Of a DNA stretch of 64,000 nucleotides, positions 1 to 8,139 are shown piece after piece. This DNA is from Flavobacteriia bacterium (GTDB lineage Bacteria > Bacteroidota > Bacteroidia > Flavobacteriales_D > Crocinitomicaceae). The stretch is from NCBI GenBank assembly GCA_947446925.1, contig CANFHU010000001.1, forward strand, positions 62,001 to 126,000, in the 5' to 3' direction. The notes below the pieces were generated by a model. That model did no database searches. It was not told the DNA's origin and saw only the letters and a program-made list of their open reading frames with translations. Positions within the stretch are counted from its first letter, which is position 1. Each line of letters starts with the position of its first letter. The translations under genes were made by a program, and so were the position numbers.

Positions 1-1230
1 GGTCAGATTATTCTTATTTACAAAGATTCAATTGATGGTTCAGGGAATTTATACCATACCCATTTGCAAGGAAATCGTTGGACCAAACCAGAAAAATTAA
101 ATGACAATGTAAATACGAAAGGATGGGAACCAAGTGCTTTCATGTCTGCCGATGAAGAAAAATTGTATTTTGTAAGTGATCGACCTGGTGGATATGGTGG
201 GCGTGACATTTATGTAAGTAATAAACTTCCAACAGGAGAATGGGCTAAAGCAACGAATTTAGGTCCAACGATAAATACACGCTTTGAAGAAGATGCGCCA
301 TTTATTCACCCAGATGGAAAAACAGTGTATTTCAGTTCAAATGGACATGAGACGATGGGTGGCTTTGATATTTTCTCTAGCACATTATCGCCTACCAATC
401 AATGGGAAAAACCTGTAAACATCGGTTATCCAATTAATTCACCGGAGGATGATATCTATTTTGTAGTTAGCCCAAACAAACAACGGGCCTATTACTCTTC
501 TTTTAAAGCAGGTGGATACGGCGAAAAAGACATTTATAAAATCACGTTTAAAAACTTTGTGGAGCCACAACTTACTGTTCTTAAAGGGTGTGTAACCGAT
601 GCCTACGGAAACCCAATTATAGGGGATGTATTTATCACTGTTACAGACAATGAAACAGGGATCGTATCGGGAACCTACCATGTAAATACCGTGAGTGGCT
701 GTTATATTCTGATTCTTCCTTCTGGAAAAAATTACAATGTGACCTACGAAGTAGAAAATTACTTGTTTCAATCGACAAACATCGATGTGGCAGAGAGTTC
801 CAGTTATAAAGAAATTCACGATGTAATTCAACTTCAGCCTTTGGTAGTTGGTTCAAAAATTATACTCAAAAATCTATTTTTTGACTTTGATAAATCGAGT
901 CTCCGACCAGCATCGAATGTGGAATTAAACAAACTTATCGCCATTTTAACAAAGTACCCAAACATGGTGGTAGAAATTTCTGCGCATACCGATTCGCAAG
1001 GTACAGACGCATACAACTTAGTGCTCTCCGAACAACGTGCAAAATCGGTCGTTGATTTTCTAATCCATCATGGAATTCCGAGTTTCCAATTGGTTTCGAA
1101 AGGCTATGGAGAAACCCAACCTGCTCAGCGTAATACAAATCCCGACGGGAGCGATAATCCTGTCAACAGACAATTAAATCGTCGGGTGGAGTTGAAAATA
1201 TTACGTATAGATGGAGCAAAAAAGAATTAA
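1..1230 (+). CDS. OmpA-family envelope protein with PD40 repeats (5' end cut by window)
   Basis: The reading frame is open from base 1, so the start lies outside the window. About 410 residues are visible. The first half holds PD40/WD40-like beta-propeller repeats (blocks such as LYFVSDRPGGYGG and VYFSSNGHETMGG, then YYSSFKAGGYGEKDIY). A carboxypeptidase-regulatory-like beta domain follows (KGCVTDAYGNPIIG). The C-terminus is a complete OmpA peptidoglycan-binding domain: it starts at LFFDFDKSSLRP, has the HTDSQG motif and ends with NRRVELKIL. The Asp of HTDS and the Arg of NRRVE are the expected diaminopimelate-binding residues. Family role: anchors the outer membrane to peptidoglycan. The stop codon overlaps the stop of the convergent methyltransferase gene. 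Confidence 0.9.
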   Translation, partial: GQIILIYKDSIDGSGNLYHTHLQGNRWTKPEKLNDNVNTKGWEPSAFMSADEEKLYFVSDRPGGYGGRDIYVSNKLPTGEWAKATNLGPTINTRFEEDAPFIHPDGKTVYFSSNGHETMGGFDIFSSTLSPTNQWEKPVNIGYPINSPEDDIYFVVSPNKQRAYYSSFKAGGYGEKDIYKITFKNFVEPQLTVLKGCVTDAYGNPIIGDVFITVTDNETGIVSGTYHVNTVSGCYILILPSGKNYNVTYEVENYLFQSTNIDVAESSSYKEIHDVIQLQPLVVGSKIILKNLFFDFDKSSLRPASNVELNKLIAILTKYPNMVVEISAHTDSQGTDAYNLVLSEQRAKSVVDFLIHHGIPSFQLVSKGYGETQPAQRNTNPDGSDNPVNRQLNRRVELKILRIDGAKKN

Positions 1231-1889
1231 AATAGATACAAGGTTGTCACAATCCTTCCTCTTCCATTACCTAATTCCAAAGACAGTAATTCGTTTACAT
1301 CTTTCACTTTCCAATAAAAAGGTTGCGCCAACACATCTATCCCGCTGTTTTGTTTTAAGCGTATCCCCTGACCCGAAATTTTATCTTTGTTTGGTTCGAA
1401 ATCTCCAGAAGGAATGTGTTCGGTGATGATGACGTAACGATAGCGCGATAACTTATCTAGTATCTGCTGTACTTCTTGATTGGATAAATGTTGTAGTACT
1501 TGTCGTACCAACGCGCAATCACCCGAAGGTAGTTCATCCACCGCCACATCCAAACAATGAAATGAAAGATTTTCAGTATTAAAAAGGGTCTTATTTCGTT
1601 CTATCAAGGCAGGAACTATATCTATTGCGTGATAATGTGCTGCAAATTCAACCAATTCCTTTCCAATATTAAAATCACCACAACCCAAATCGCATACGGT
1701 GATTGGTTCATCAAAAGACTGTAAAAAATCAGATATAATGTTAATGTATGGCGTTACAATATGTGGATCATGTGAACCTTCCCCCGAATAAAATTCAGCA
1801 GGATTTCCGCCCCACAGATTCTTTTCATAGATCTGTGACATGGCGGCTTTGGTAGGCCAAGGGATTTTTACTTTTGGAGATTGTTTCAC
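1227..1889 (-). CDS. SAM-dependent class I methyltransferase
   Basis: A 220-residue protein with a Rossmann-type methyltransferase core. The SAM-binding glycine-rich loop is VCDLGCGDFNIG at about residue 63, the acidic end of strand 2 is HAIDIVP, and later core elements are LSFHCLDV and LVRQVLQHLSN. The substrate cannot be told from sequence. The start codon is GTG; the N-terminal KIPWPTK segment begins a few residues in, so little can be missing. The gene converges on the OmpA gene and the two stop codons share bases in the palindrome TTAA. Confidence 0.85.
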   Translation of the reverse strand: MKQSPKVKIPWPTKAAMSQIYEKNLWGGNPAEFYSGEGSHDPHIVTPYINIISDFLQSFDEPITVCDLGCGDFNIGKELVEFAAHYHAIDIVPALIERNKTLFNTENLSFHCLDVAVDELPSGDCALVRQVLQHLSNQEVQQILDKLSRYRYVIITEHIPSGDFEPNKDKISGQGIRLKQNSGIDVLAQPFYWKVKDVNELLSLELGNGRGRIVTTLYLF

Positions 1890-1954
1890 TTTAGAAATTT
1901 ATTTATCAAATTGAAAGGTTGTCACCCCTCATCTCCCATCAAGTGGAAAAACAA

Positions 1955-3811
1955 TTATATCTCTTTCACAAAATCCAAAAACACTTTCTTATGCAATTCC
2001 AAATCTAAGGAAGGTGAAAGTGCAACGCGCGCAATATAATCTTTGTCGCCTTCTTTTGTTGTTCCTTGTGTGGAAGTTGCAGGAATGGTCCAATAACAAC
2101 CCTTTAATTGTCCATAACTTACACAGTACTTACTTTCCGTTGGGATTTCAGTAATCATTCGATTAATCAACTTCAAATTCAATTCCCTTTTGTACGCCTC
2201 TTTTTCTTCGTGCGTAGTTCCTTTTGTAGGAAGATCCAAAGAAAAAACGGAAGGTGTGAATCCTTGCTGCGCTAACTCTTCCGATACAAAATTGATTTTC
2301 GCTTCTGGCAATGTTTCGCTGATAAAATTCACAAATTCACGTGTATTTATATAGGCGTCTTGAATGCGTTGATTCATTGAAGGCAATTGTTTCGCTAAGA
2401 TCTCCATTTGTAGCGATGTCGCTTCATTATCACATAAATGTAAATGAACTTCGATTTTCTCCATTAAATCTTTTGCTTTCTCGTTCGATACGCAATAGCC
2501 TGCGGTACATTTTCCGCCACTCGGGAATTTAGATCCACTTACATACGCAATCGTTCGAACCGTTGACAGGATATTATTTTCTCCTAAGAAGTGAACATTC
2601 GGACAAAACGTTTGGTCTAAAATAAACACTGGGTCTATCGCCAATGCACCGGTTGTAGTTTTACGTTCTTTGCTTAATACATCTCTTAATTGAAGTAAGT
2701 CTGGAACTTCAACACGTGGATTGGTTGGGATCTCCGCGATAATGTATGGAATGGCATCTTCTAGTGCGATCTTTTCTAATAATGCATCAATACAAGCCAC
2801 CATGTTATTTCCACCATCCACTGGTAAATCTAACACCTCCACATTTTGTAAACATGCAGCAATTCTTCTAGCTTGGTCATTTGTACCACCATAACAATTC
2901 GGAGGAACGACAATTTTGATGGCTTTTCCAGGATGATTTTCTACTGCATCGTGAATCAGTCCCATGACAATCGCATATTGTGTTGATAATCCACTCGAAG
3001 CGACCAAGGCTTTAATATTCGTATTAGTAATTTCTTTTATAGAATTTAAAACAATTGATTGATGTTGATCGTAATTGCTTTCTTCCTGTTGGTTTGCGTT
3101 TGTATTCGTTAAAAATTGAAGCACTTTCAAGGTATTTGCCGGAGTCATGGCAATCGTCTCTCTTCTTCGTACGTGTTGAATTTCTGAAACGTAATTGTCG
3201 TTTTTGTCTCCGTTTACAAGTAAGATACTTCCTAATTGATTATCGATATGAATGTAAAAATCAACCGTAGGAACTAACTCAAAATGACAAATAGATGCTG
3301 GTTGAGTAATAAAAATGGTAGTTCCATCTATCGGAGTAACATCCTGTAAATTATTCACTTTCAACAAGTCAAAATGATACCCATACACGTTTTTGACTAG
3401 TTCCGCATCAAAAAACGCTGGTAATTCTCCAACATAGGCAATCTGCGTATTTTTATTTGCTAATAAGTTCTTTCGTAAAACAGCTAAGATTGGCGTTGTT
3501 TTAGAAGAAAAACTGATCACATTTTCTGTTTTGATGCCATGCAACTTAGCGATCGCCCATTCCAACACACACGATAAGGGGTGACCTAAACGGATGTAAT
3601 CATATGCAGTACGTAATTCACTAAGAGCAGCAGTATTTGCATTATTCGCGCTAAATAAACGTTCAAATTGGTCTAAAAATTCAGTTTTAGCTAACTTTTC
3701 ATCATAAATATCTAAACGATGTGTGGTAAGATTTAGCCAATCCGATGGCATATTTTCCAATACATTTTTAATGTAGCTTAGCATTTTAGTCTGTTCCATA
3801 AGCGTAACCAA
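1955..3811 (-). CDS. Cys/Met-metabolism-type PLP-dependent enzyme with long N-terminal extension
   Basis: A 618-residue protein. The C-terminal two thirds resemble the fold-type I Cys/Met metabolism family: PNCYGGTNDQARR (cofactor and substrate loop), AEIPTNPRVEVPDL, and the probable Schiff-base lysine in YVSGSKFPSGGKCTAGY. Family members such as cystathionine synthases and lyases have about 400 residues; here roughly 230 extra residues precede the catalytic core and resemble a degenerate aminotransferase-like half. Exact substrate is unknown. The ATG at 3811 was kept, but a second Met four codons downstream (MEQTKML) is equally possible. It is divergent from the oxidoreductase gene. Confidence 0.75.
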   Translation of the reverse strand: MVTLMEQTKMLSYIKNVLENMPSDWLNLTTHRLDIYDEKLAKTEFLDQFERLFSANNANTAALSELRTAYDYIRLGHPLSCVLEWAIAKLHGIKTENVISFSSKTTPILAVLRKNLLANKNTQIAYVGELPAFFDAELVKNVYGYHFDLLKVNNLQDVTPIDGTTIFITQPASICHFELVPTVDFYIHIDNQLGSILLVNGDKNDNYVSEIQHVRRRETIAMTPANTLKVLQFLTNTNANQQEESNYDQHQSIVLNSIKEITNTNIKALVASSGLSTQYAIVMGLIHDAVENHPGKAIKIVVPPNCYGGTNDQARRIAACLQNVEVLDLPVDGGNNMVACIDALLEKIALEDAIPYIIAEIPTNPRVEVPDLLQLRDVLSKERKTTTGALAIDPVFILDQTFCPNVHFLGENNILSTVRTIAYVSGSKFPSGGKCTAGYCVSNEKAKDLMEKIEVHLHLCDNEATSLQMEILAKQLPSMNQRIQDAYINTREFVNFISETLPEAKINFVSEELAQQGFTPSVFSLDLPTKGTTHEEKEAYKRELNLKLINRMITEIPTESKYCVSYGQLKGCYWTIPATSTQGTTKEGDKDYIARVALSPSLDLELHKKVFLDFVKEI

Positions 3812-3948
3812 ATTGATTTATTTATCTTCTGGCAAAGTTACATAAAGTTCTAGGAATGGATTTTCAATCATTGATTTTGTTTTGTGTCGATTTATTTCAC
3901 CCTTGCTTTTTGGATTCTATTACTTTTGCAGGTAGATAGTTCCGAATT

Positions 3949-4974
3949 ATGTTAAAAAAAGAAGTTGCTTACTCCATCCTTGACCTTGCAGTTGTTTCAC
4001 AAGGTAAATCGTTTCGTCAAACCTTTGAGGATTCCGTGGCAATTGCGAAACTTGCTGAAAATACTGGTTACAAAAGATATTGGTTAGCCGAACACCACAA
4101 TATGGATGCTATCGGCAGTAGCGCGACTTCTATTTTAATCGGAAAAATTGCGGAGGAAACACAACACATACGGGTAGGTTCGGGTGGAATTATGTTACCC
4201 AATCATTCTCCGCTTATCATTGCCGAACAATTTGGCACCTTAGGCACTCTTTATCCTAATCGCATTGATTTAGGTTTAGGAAGAGCACCGGGAACAGACC
4301 AAGCTACTGCAAGTGCCATTCGTTCTGATTTTTACGAAGCGGCGATGCAGTTTCCTTCTGAAATTCAAAAAATTCAAGATTATTTTTCAGTGGACAATAA
4401 ACACGAATCCGTTCGTGCAAACGTGGCTGAAGGAGTGGATGTTCCGCTTTACATACTTGGTTCAAGTACAACAAGTGCCTATTTAGCCGCTGAAAAAGGA
4501 TTGCCTTACGCTTTTGCAAGTCATTTTTCGAGTGCACAATTAGTGGATGCACTAAAGATTTACAATACACATTTTCAACCTTCATCTACCTTAACTCAAC
4601 CGTACACAATTGCAGGAATTTCCGTCATTATCGCTGATACGGACGAAGAAGCGGCATTTCTATCCACTTCTTACTATTCAAGGGTAATCGGGATTTTGAC
4701 AGGAGATAGAAATCCATTAGAGCCCCCTTTTGAAGTAACAAACGAATTTCGAAACATGATCCAACATCCCGCAGTGCAACAGATGTCCAAATATGCATTT
4801 ATCGGCAGCAAAGAAACGGTAAAAAAGAAAGTAAAAGCTTTTATTGAACAGACAGGAGTCAATGAATTAATCGTTGCGACGCATGTGTTTGACGTGAAAG
4901 ACCGTATTAAATCGGTGGAGCTTTTTGCGGAAGTGATGCGGGAGGTGAATGGGGAGTTGAATTGGGAGTTTTAA
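3949..4974 (+). CDS. LLM-class flavin-dependent oxidoreductase
   Basis: A 341-residue luciferase-like monooxygenase family protein. Typical signatures are present: YWLAEHHNMDAIGSSA near residue 43, IRVGSGGIMLPNHSP near 77, and the stretch RIDLGLGRAPGTD near 105. These enzymes use reduced FMN as co-substrate; the physiological substrate is unknown. A TACTTTTG element at 3922-3929 upstream fits a Bacteroidota -7 box. The last 93 bases of the conserved part (4858-4950) occur again at 6360-6452, beyond the DUF1016 gene, so the 3' end of this gene marks one edge of the accessory island. The C-terminal tail GELNWEF differs from the tail of the second copy. Confidence 0.9.
   Translation: MLKKEVAYSILDLAVVSQGKSFRQTFEDSVAIAKLAENTGYKRYWLAEHHNMDAIGSSATSILIGKIAEETQHIRVGSGGIMLPNHSPLIIAEQFGTLGTLYPNRIDLGLGRAPGTDQATASAIRSDFYEAAMQFPSEIQKIQDYFSVDNKHESVRANVAEGVDVPLYILGSSTTSAYLAAEKGLPYAFASHFSSAQLVDALKIYNTHFQPSSTLTQPYTIAGISVIIADTDEEAAFLSTSYYSRVIGILTGDRNPLEPPFEVTNEFRNMIQHPAVQQMSKYAFIGSKETVKKKVKAFIEQTGVNELIVATHVFDVKDRIKSVELFAEVMREVNGELNWEF
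4858..4950 (+). repeat. Copy 1 of duplicated oxidoreductase 3' end
   Basis: This 93-bp segment inside the oxidoreductase gene matches 6360-6452 with about six substitutions, mostly silent or conservative. The two copies lie in direct orientation and bracket the DUF1016 gene. Confidence 0.85.
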
Positions 4975-5025
4975 GTTTTCGTAACCCAAATGGAAGTGTT
5001 TTTTTGATTCTACGCTTCTTCTGTT

Positions 5026-6057
5026 TTAATTATCATTCATCGAATTCATCTTTGCTATTTCAATTGCTCTATGTAATTTTTCAGCGAACCATTCTTTACT
5101 AGGTAATTCGGTAAGATATTGAGCAACTTTTATATCTTTTTCGTCTAACATCAATAATTCGATATGTTCCGTATTTCCCTCACTGCATAAAATTAAACCG
5201 ATTGGTTTTTCTTCATTTTCTTGCATTTCATTTTTGGTAAGCCATTTTAGATATAATTCCATTTGGGCTTTATGCTCAGGTTTAAATTTCCCTAGTTTTA
5301 GATCAATTGCAATTAGTCTTCTCAATTTTCTGTGGTAAAAAAGTAAGTCTAAATGATAATCAGTTGTATCTATACAAATTCTTTTTTGACGATCTACAAA
5401 TGCAAAACCGACACCTAATTCTAAAATAAATTCTTGAATGTTTGAAATTAGAGCATTTTCCAAGTCCCTTTCTGAATAGAGGTGTGGTAGGTTAAAAAAG
5501 TCTAATACATAGGTGTTTTTAAAAACTAAATCAGGTGATAATTTTTCATTTTGTTTCAATAGTTGAAGTTCTGCTGAAATTTCTTCTTCAGATTTGTTAG
5601 CTATCAACGTACGTTCATATAACATTTTGTCTACCTGTTCTCGAAGTGTTCTTACATCCCATTGTTGCACAATAGTCATTTGTAAATAGAACTCTCTCTT
5701 TACATGCTCCTTTACTGAAAAACTTTCAACAAAATGACTCCAACTCAATTTTGCAGACAATGTCTGCAAAATATTTATATCCGGAAAAAGTTCATAGAAT
5801 TTAATCATATTCGCTAAATTTCTTTGTCTAAAACCCTTTCCAAATTCATTTGTCAATTTTGCAGACACCTTCTGCAAAATTGACTTACCATAATCGGCTC
5901 TTCCATTAGTTAAGAAATAGTTGTGAATATGTTTACCAATAGTCCAATACATTTCTGTAAGAGTAGAATTAACTATTACAGCTACTCTTTGTCGACTTTG
6001 AGAAATTATTTCTGAAAGTTCGAAGTATAATTTTTCGCTTTTTTCTAATTCTGTCAT
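5026..6057 (-). CDS. DUF1016 / YhcG-type PD-(D/E)XK nuclease
   Basis: A 343-residue protein with the two-domain layout of YhcG proteins. The N-terminal helical domain (residues about 1-160) includes MYWTIGKHI, FGKGFRQRNLANM and LSWSHFVE. The C-terminal PD-(D/E)XK nuclease domain has Glu in ENALISNIQEF, Asp in YHLDLLFYHR and Asp-Leu-Lys in IDLKLGKF. Family members occur in defence islands and on mobile DNA; some are linked to restriction systems, and no single function is established. The gene carries two palindromes in its coding sequence (5748-5772 and 5852-5884) encoding ILQTLSAKL at residues 96-104 and ILQKVSAKL at 60-68. It lies between the two copies of the oxidoreductase 3' end, pointing to acquisition by insertion. 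Confidence 0.88.
   Translation of the reverse strand: MTELEKSEKLYFELSEIISQSRQRVAVIVNSTLTEMYWTIGKHIHNYFLTNGRADYGKSILQKVSAKLTNEFGKGFRQRNLANMIKFYELFPDINILQTLSAKLSWSHFVESFSVKEHVKREFYLQMTIVQQWDVRTLREQVDKMLYERTLIANKSEEEISAELQLLKQNEKLSPDLVFKNTYVLDFFNLPHLYSERDLENALISNIQEFILELGVGFAFVDRQKRICIDTTDYHLDLLFYHRKLRRLIAIDLKLGKFKPEHKAQMELYLKWLTKNEMQENEEKPIGLILCSEGNTEHIELLMLDEKDIKVAQYLTELPSKEWFAEKLHRAIEIAKMNSMNDN
5748..5772. repeat. Perfect palindrome inside DUF1016 coding sequence (element 1)
   Basis: Twelve-base arms ATTTTGCAGACA and TGTCTGCAAAAT around a single central base. On the coding (minus) strand it encodes ILQTLSAKL. It is in the same codon phase as element 2, 36 codons away. Confidence 0.9.
5852..5884. 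repeat. Perfect palindrome inside DUF1016 coding sequence (element 2)
   Basis: Fourteen-base arms GTCAATTTTGCAGA and TCTGCAAAATTGAC around a 5-base centre. It encodes ILQKVSAKL. The stem core TTTTGCAGA is identical to element 1, while the flanking gene sequence is unrelated. Confidence 0.9.
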
Positions 6058-6163
6058 TTTTCTAAGTCGTTTAAAGATTGATGTTTATATGCAATTTTGC
6101 GCATAATATAGTTTTTCTTCTTTTGATTTTAAAGGAAATAACTTAATAATATGAGACCTATTT

Positions 6164-6190
6164 AATTTGTGAGACACTGTCTCACAAATT
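6164..6190. repeat. Intergenic palindrome related to the DUF1016 elements (element 3)
   Basis: Perfect 13-base arms AATTTGTGAGACA and TGTCTCACAAATT around one base, in non-coding DNA about 110 bp upstream of the DUF1016 start. Conceptual translation on the minus strand gives ICETVSHKL, matching the peptide pattern of elements 1 and 2, although stop codons separate it from the gene. The rest of the 472-bp gap 6058-6529 holds the oxidoreductase fragment and the hipB promoter; I see no other gene in it. Confidence 0.85.
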
Positions 6191-6359
6191 GGATAACATT
6201 TGTGAAACTAAACCATCATACGAAGTAAATGGATTTGGTCTTATAGAAGTCATTCAATCGATATTTTGATTATTTATTAATCTAATTTACGATTAAAATT
6301 TAAATATTTAGAGAATTCTGGATTTTTAATCTTCCAAGAATATTCTTTAATACAACAAT

Positions 6360-6458
6360 GTGGATGAATTAATTGTTGCTACGCATGTGTTTAACGTGGA
6401 AGATCGTATTAAATCGGTGGAGCTTTTTGCGGAAGTGATGCGGGAGGTGAATAAATAA
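6360..6458 (+). pseudogene. Duplicated 3' fragment of the oxidoreductase gene
   Basis: Translates as VDELIVATHVFNVEDRIK and continues to EVMREVNK followed by TAA. It matches the last conserved 31 codons of the oxidoreductase gene at 3949-4974 and has its own natural-looking C-terminus. No start or 5' part is present, so it is a fragment. It lies directly upstream of the hipB promoter. Confidence 0.85.
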
Positions 6459-6511
6459 GTGCAATAAAAAGCACTATTTATTGTACTATCAAAAAAGAAT
6501 TAGTATCTTCG
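6459..6511 (+). promoter_or_regulatory. Probable hipB promoter and operator
   Basis: Inverted repeat GTGCAATAAA (6459-6468) and TTTATTGTAC (6477-6486), nine of ten positions complementary with an 8-base spacer. A TTG at 6481-6483 followed after 20 bases by TATCTTCG (6504-6511) resembles the Bacteroidota promoter pattern. The repeat overlaps the -33 element, as expected for autorepression by the HipB-type regulator. Confidence 0.5.
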
Positions 6512-6529
6512 CTAAAAAAGAGCAGTATA

Positions 6530-6736
6530 ATGCACTTGTCAGAGTTGATTTTAGAATTAAAAAAGCGAAGAGAAACCTTAAATGTTACGCAAGAACAGTT
6601 AGCTGAAATTGCTGGTGTAGGTTTAAGAACACTCAAACAATTTGAAAGTGGAAAAGGTAATCCTACCCTTCAAACCCTTACGAAATTAGCTGATGCACTT
6701 GGATTAAAATTAAAGTTGGAAGTAAAAGCACTATAA
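6530..6736 (+). CDS. hipB: HipB-like XRE-family antitoxin/repressor
   Basis: A 68-residue single-domain helix-turn-helix protein (LNVTQEQLAEIAGVGLRTLK, then QFESGKGNPTLQTL). It is the first gene of a three-gene unit with HipA N-domain and kinase-domain genes directly downstream, which is the usual place of HipB. In the family it binds operator DNA, represses its own operon and helps control the kinase. The inverted repeat at 6459-6486 is its likely operator. Confidence 0.85.
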   Translation: MHLSELILELKKRRETLNVTQEQLAEIAGVGLRTLKQFESGKGNPTLQTLTKLADALGLKLKLEVKAL

Positions 6737-6743
6737 CGAATAG

Positions 6744-7073
6744 ATGAGAAAAGCGATTGTTTTATATAAGAAAGAACCTGCTGCAGAATTACACCAATTG
6801 GATGATGGGACTTTTGTTTTTCACTATTTAGATACTTGGTTTACTGATAATCGTAAACCCGCTATTAGTTTAACTTTACCTAAAAAGCAACAAGAATATA
6901 AATCGGTAACGTTATTTTCCTTTTTCTTTAATATGCTTCCGGAGGGAACAAACAAACAATCTGTCTGCTTTCAAAATAGAATTGATGAGAAGGATGATTT
7001 TGGATTATTATTAATAACGGCTGCTAACGACACAATTGGTGCTGTTACGGTTGAAAAAATTGATAATCAATGA
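6744..7073 (+). CDS. hipS: HipS-like protein (stand-alone HipA N-terminal domain)
   Basis: A 109-residue protein matching the N-terminal subdomain of HipA kinases (LDDGTFVFHYLDTWF, then LFSFFFNMLPEGTN and DDFGLLLITAANDTIGAV). It is separate here from the kinase core, as in the tripartite HipBST toxin systems, where the small HipS protein rather than HipB acts as antitoxin. The stop overlaps the kinase start (ATGA at 7070-7073), so the two are translationally coupled. The HipS role is inferred from gene order and size. Confidence 0.75.
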   Translation: MRKAIVLYKKEPAAELHQLDDGTFVFHYLDTWFTDNRKPAISLTLPKKQQEYKSVTLFSFFFNMLPEGTNKQSVCFQNRIDEKDDFGLLLITAANDTIGAVTVEKIDNQ

Positions 7074-8077
7074 AAAACAATAATGTAAGCACAGTAGAAA
7101 AGTTGGATCGTTGTCCTGGGACATTAAATCGTGGTTACACGACCTATTCATCACTATGTTTGAAAAAGGTTTTCAATGGAAAAAAAGTAAGTCATTATTT
7201 AAATTATCCATCCCCCTCATCAAATGAAGTTTCTGATGAAATGTTTGCCAATAATAGAAGGCGAATCTCTATATCTGGAGTACAAGAAAAATTCTCGGTT
7301 ATCCAAGAAAAAAATCAGTTACGATTGATTAACGAAGGCGAACAAGGAACACACATCTTAAAACCCATTCCAAATGCAGGAAAAAATGCAGATCAGATGC
7401 CCGCTAATGAACATCTAACTATGCAAATTGCATCCCAAGTTTTTGGAATTGAAACCGCAGAAAATGCACTTATTTTTTTTAAAGATGGCGCACCAGCGTA
7501 TATTACTAAACGGTTTGATGTTTTACCAGATGGCTCAAAATTAGCACAAGAAGATTTTGCTTCATTGGCACTAAGAACTCCACAAACACACGGAGAACAT
7601 TACAAGTATGAAGGGAATTATTTTCAACTCTTTGAATTGCTAAAACAATATGTGCCAGCTTACCCCATTGAATCGGTTAAACTATTCAAATTAATCGTAT
7701 TCAATTACTTGTTTTCTAATGGAGATGCCCATTTCAAAAACTTTTCATTAATTGAAACCCCTCAAGGAGATTTTAAACTTAGCCCAGCGTATGATTTACT
7801 AAATAGTAGAATCCACATTAACGATAAGGATTTTGCTTTAGAAGATGGACTATTGCCTATACAATTTGCTCAAGGAAAAATTCTTCAACAGTTTTATAAA
7901 TTAGCAGAAATGGCATCTATTTCGGAAAAACAAGTGAAAAAGGTTTTTGATAATTTGCTGACTAATGAAGATAAAATTGCTGTTTTAGTTAACGCATCGT
8001 TACTATCGGATCCATTAAAAAGAAACTATTTACAAGCCTATCAAACTAGGTTAAAAAAGTTGAAGCGAATGGTGTAA
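7070..8077 (+). CDS. hipT: HipT-like Ser/Thr kinase toxin (HipA C-terminal domain)
   Basis: A 335-residue HipA-family kinase without the N-terminal subdomain. Key elements: the Gly-rich loop with the SIS pair, ISISGVQEKF at about residue 66 (in HipT these serines are autophosphorylated); the conserved NYLFSNGDAHFKNFS at about 212-226 with catalytic Asp and Asn; and the metal-binding SPAYDLLNS near 246. HipA phosphorylates glutamyl-tRNA synthetase and HipT tryptophanyl-tRNA synthetase; the target of this one is not known. All key kinase residues are intact, so it is probably active. Start chosen by ATGA coupling to the upstream gene. Confidence 0.85.
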   Translation: MKNNNVSTVEKLDRCPGTLNRGYTTYSSLCLKKVFNGKKVSHYLNYPSPSSNEVSDEMFANNRRRISISGVQEKFSVIQEKNQLRLINEGEQGTHILKPIPNAGKNADQMPANEHLTMQIASQVFGIETAENALIFFKDGAPAYITKRFDVLPDGSKLAQEDFASLALRTPQTHGEHYKYEGNYFQLFELLKQYVPAYPIESVKLFKLIVFNYLFSNGDAHFKNFSLIETPQGDFKLSPAYDLLNSRIHINDKDFALEDGLLPIQFAQGKILQQFYKLAEMASISEKQVKKVFDNLLTNEDKIAVLVNASLLSDPLKRNYLQAYQTRLKKLKRMV

Positions 8078-8139
8078 TACATTCCCTTTTTGACAGTCAA
8101 TATAATTTAAAGAGATTTTTACATACAAGAATGAAGCAT

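Noticed and set aside
6058-6190. Possible N-terminal extension of the DUF1016 gene through the intergenic palindrome
   Set aside because: The palindrome is in phase with the gene, but a stop codon at 6085-6087 on the minus strand separates them.
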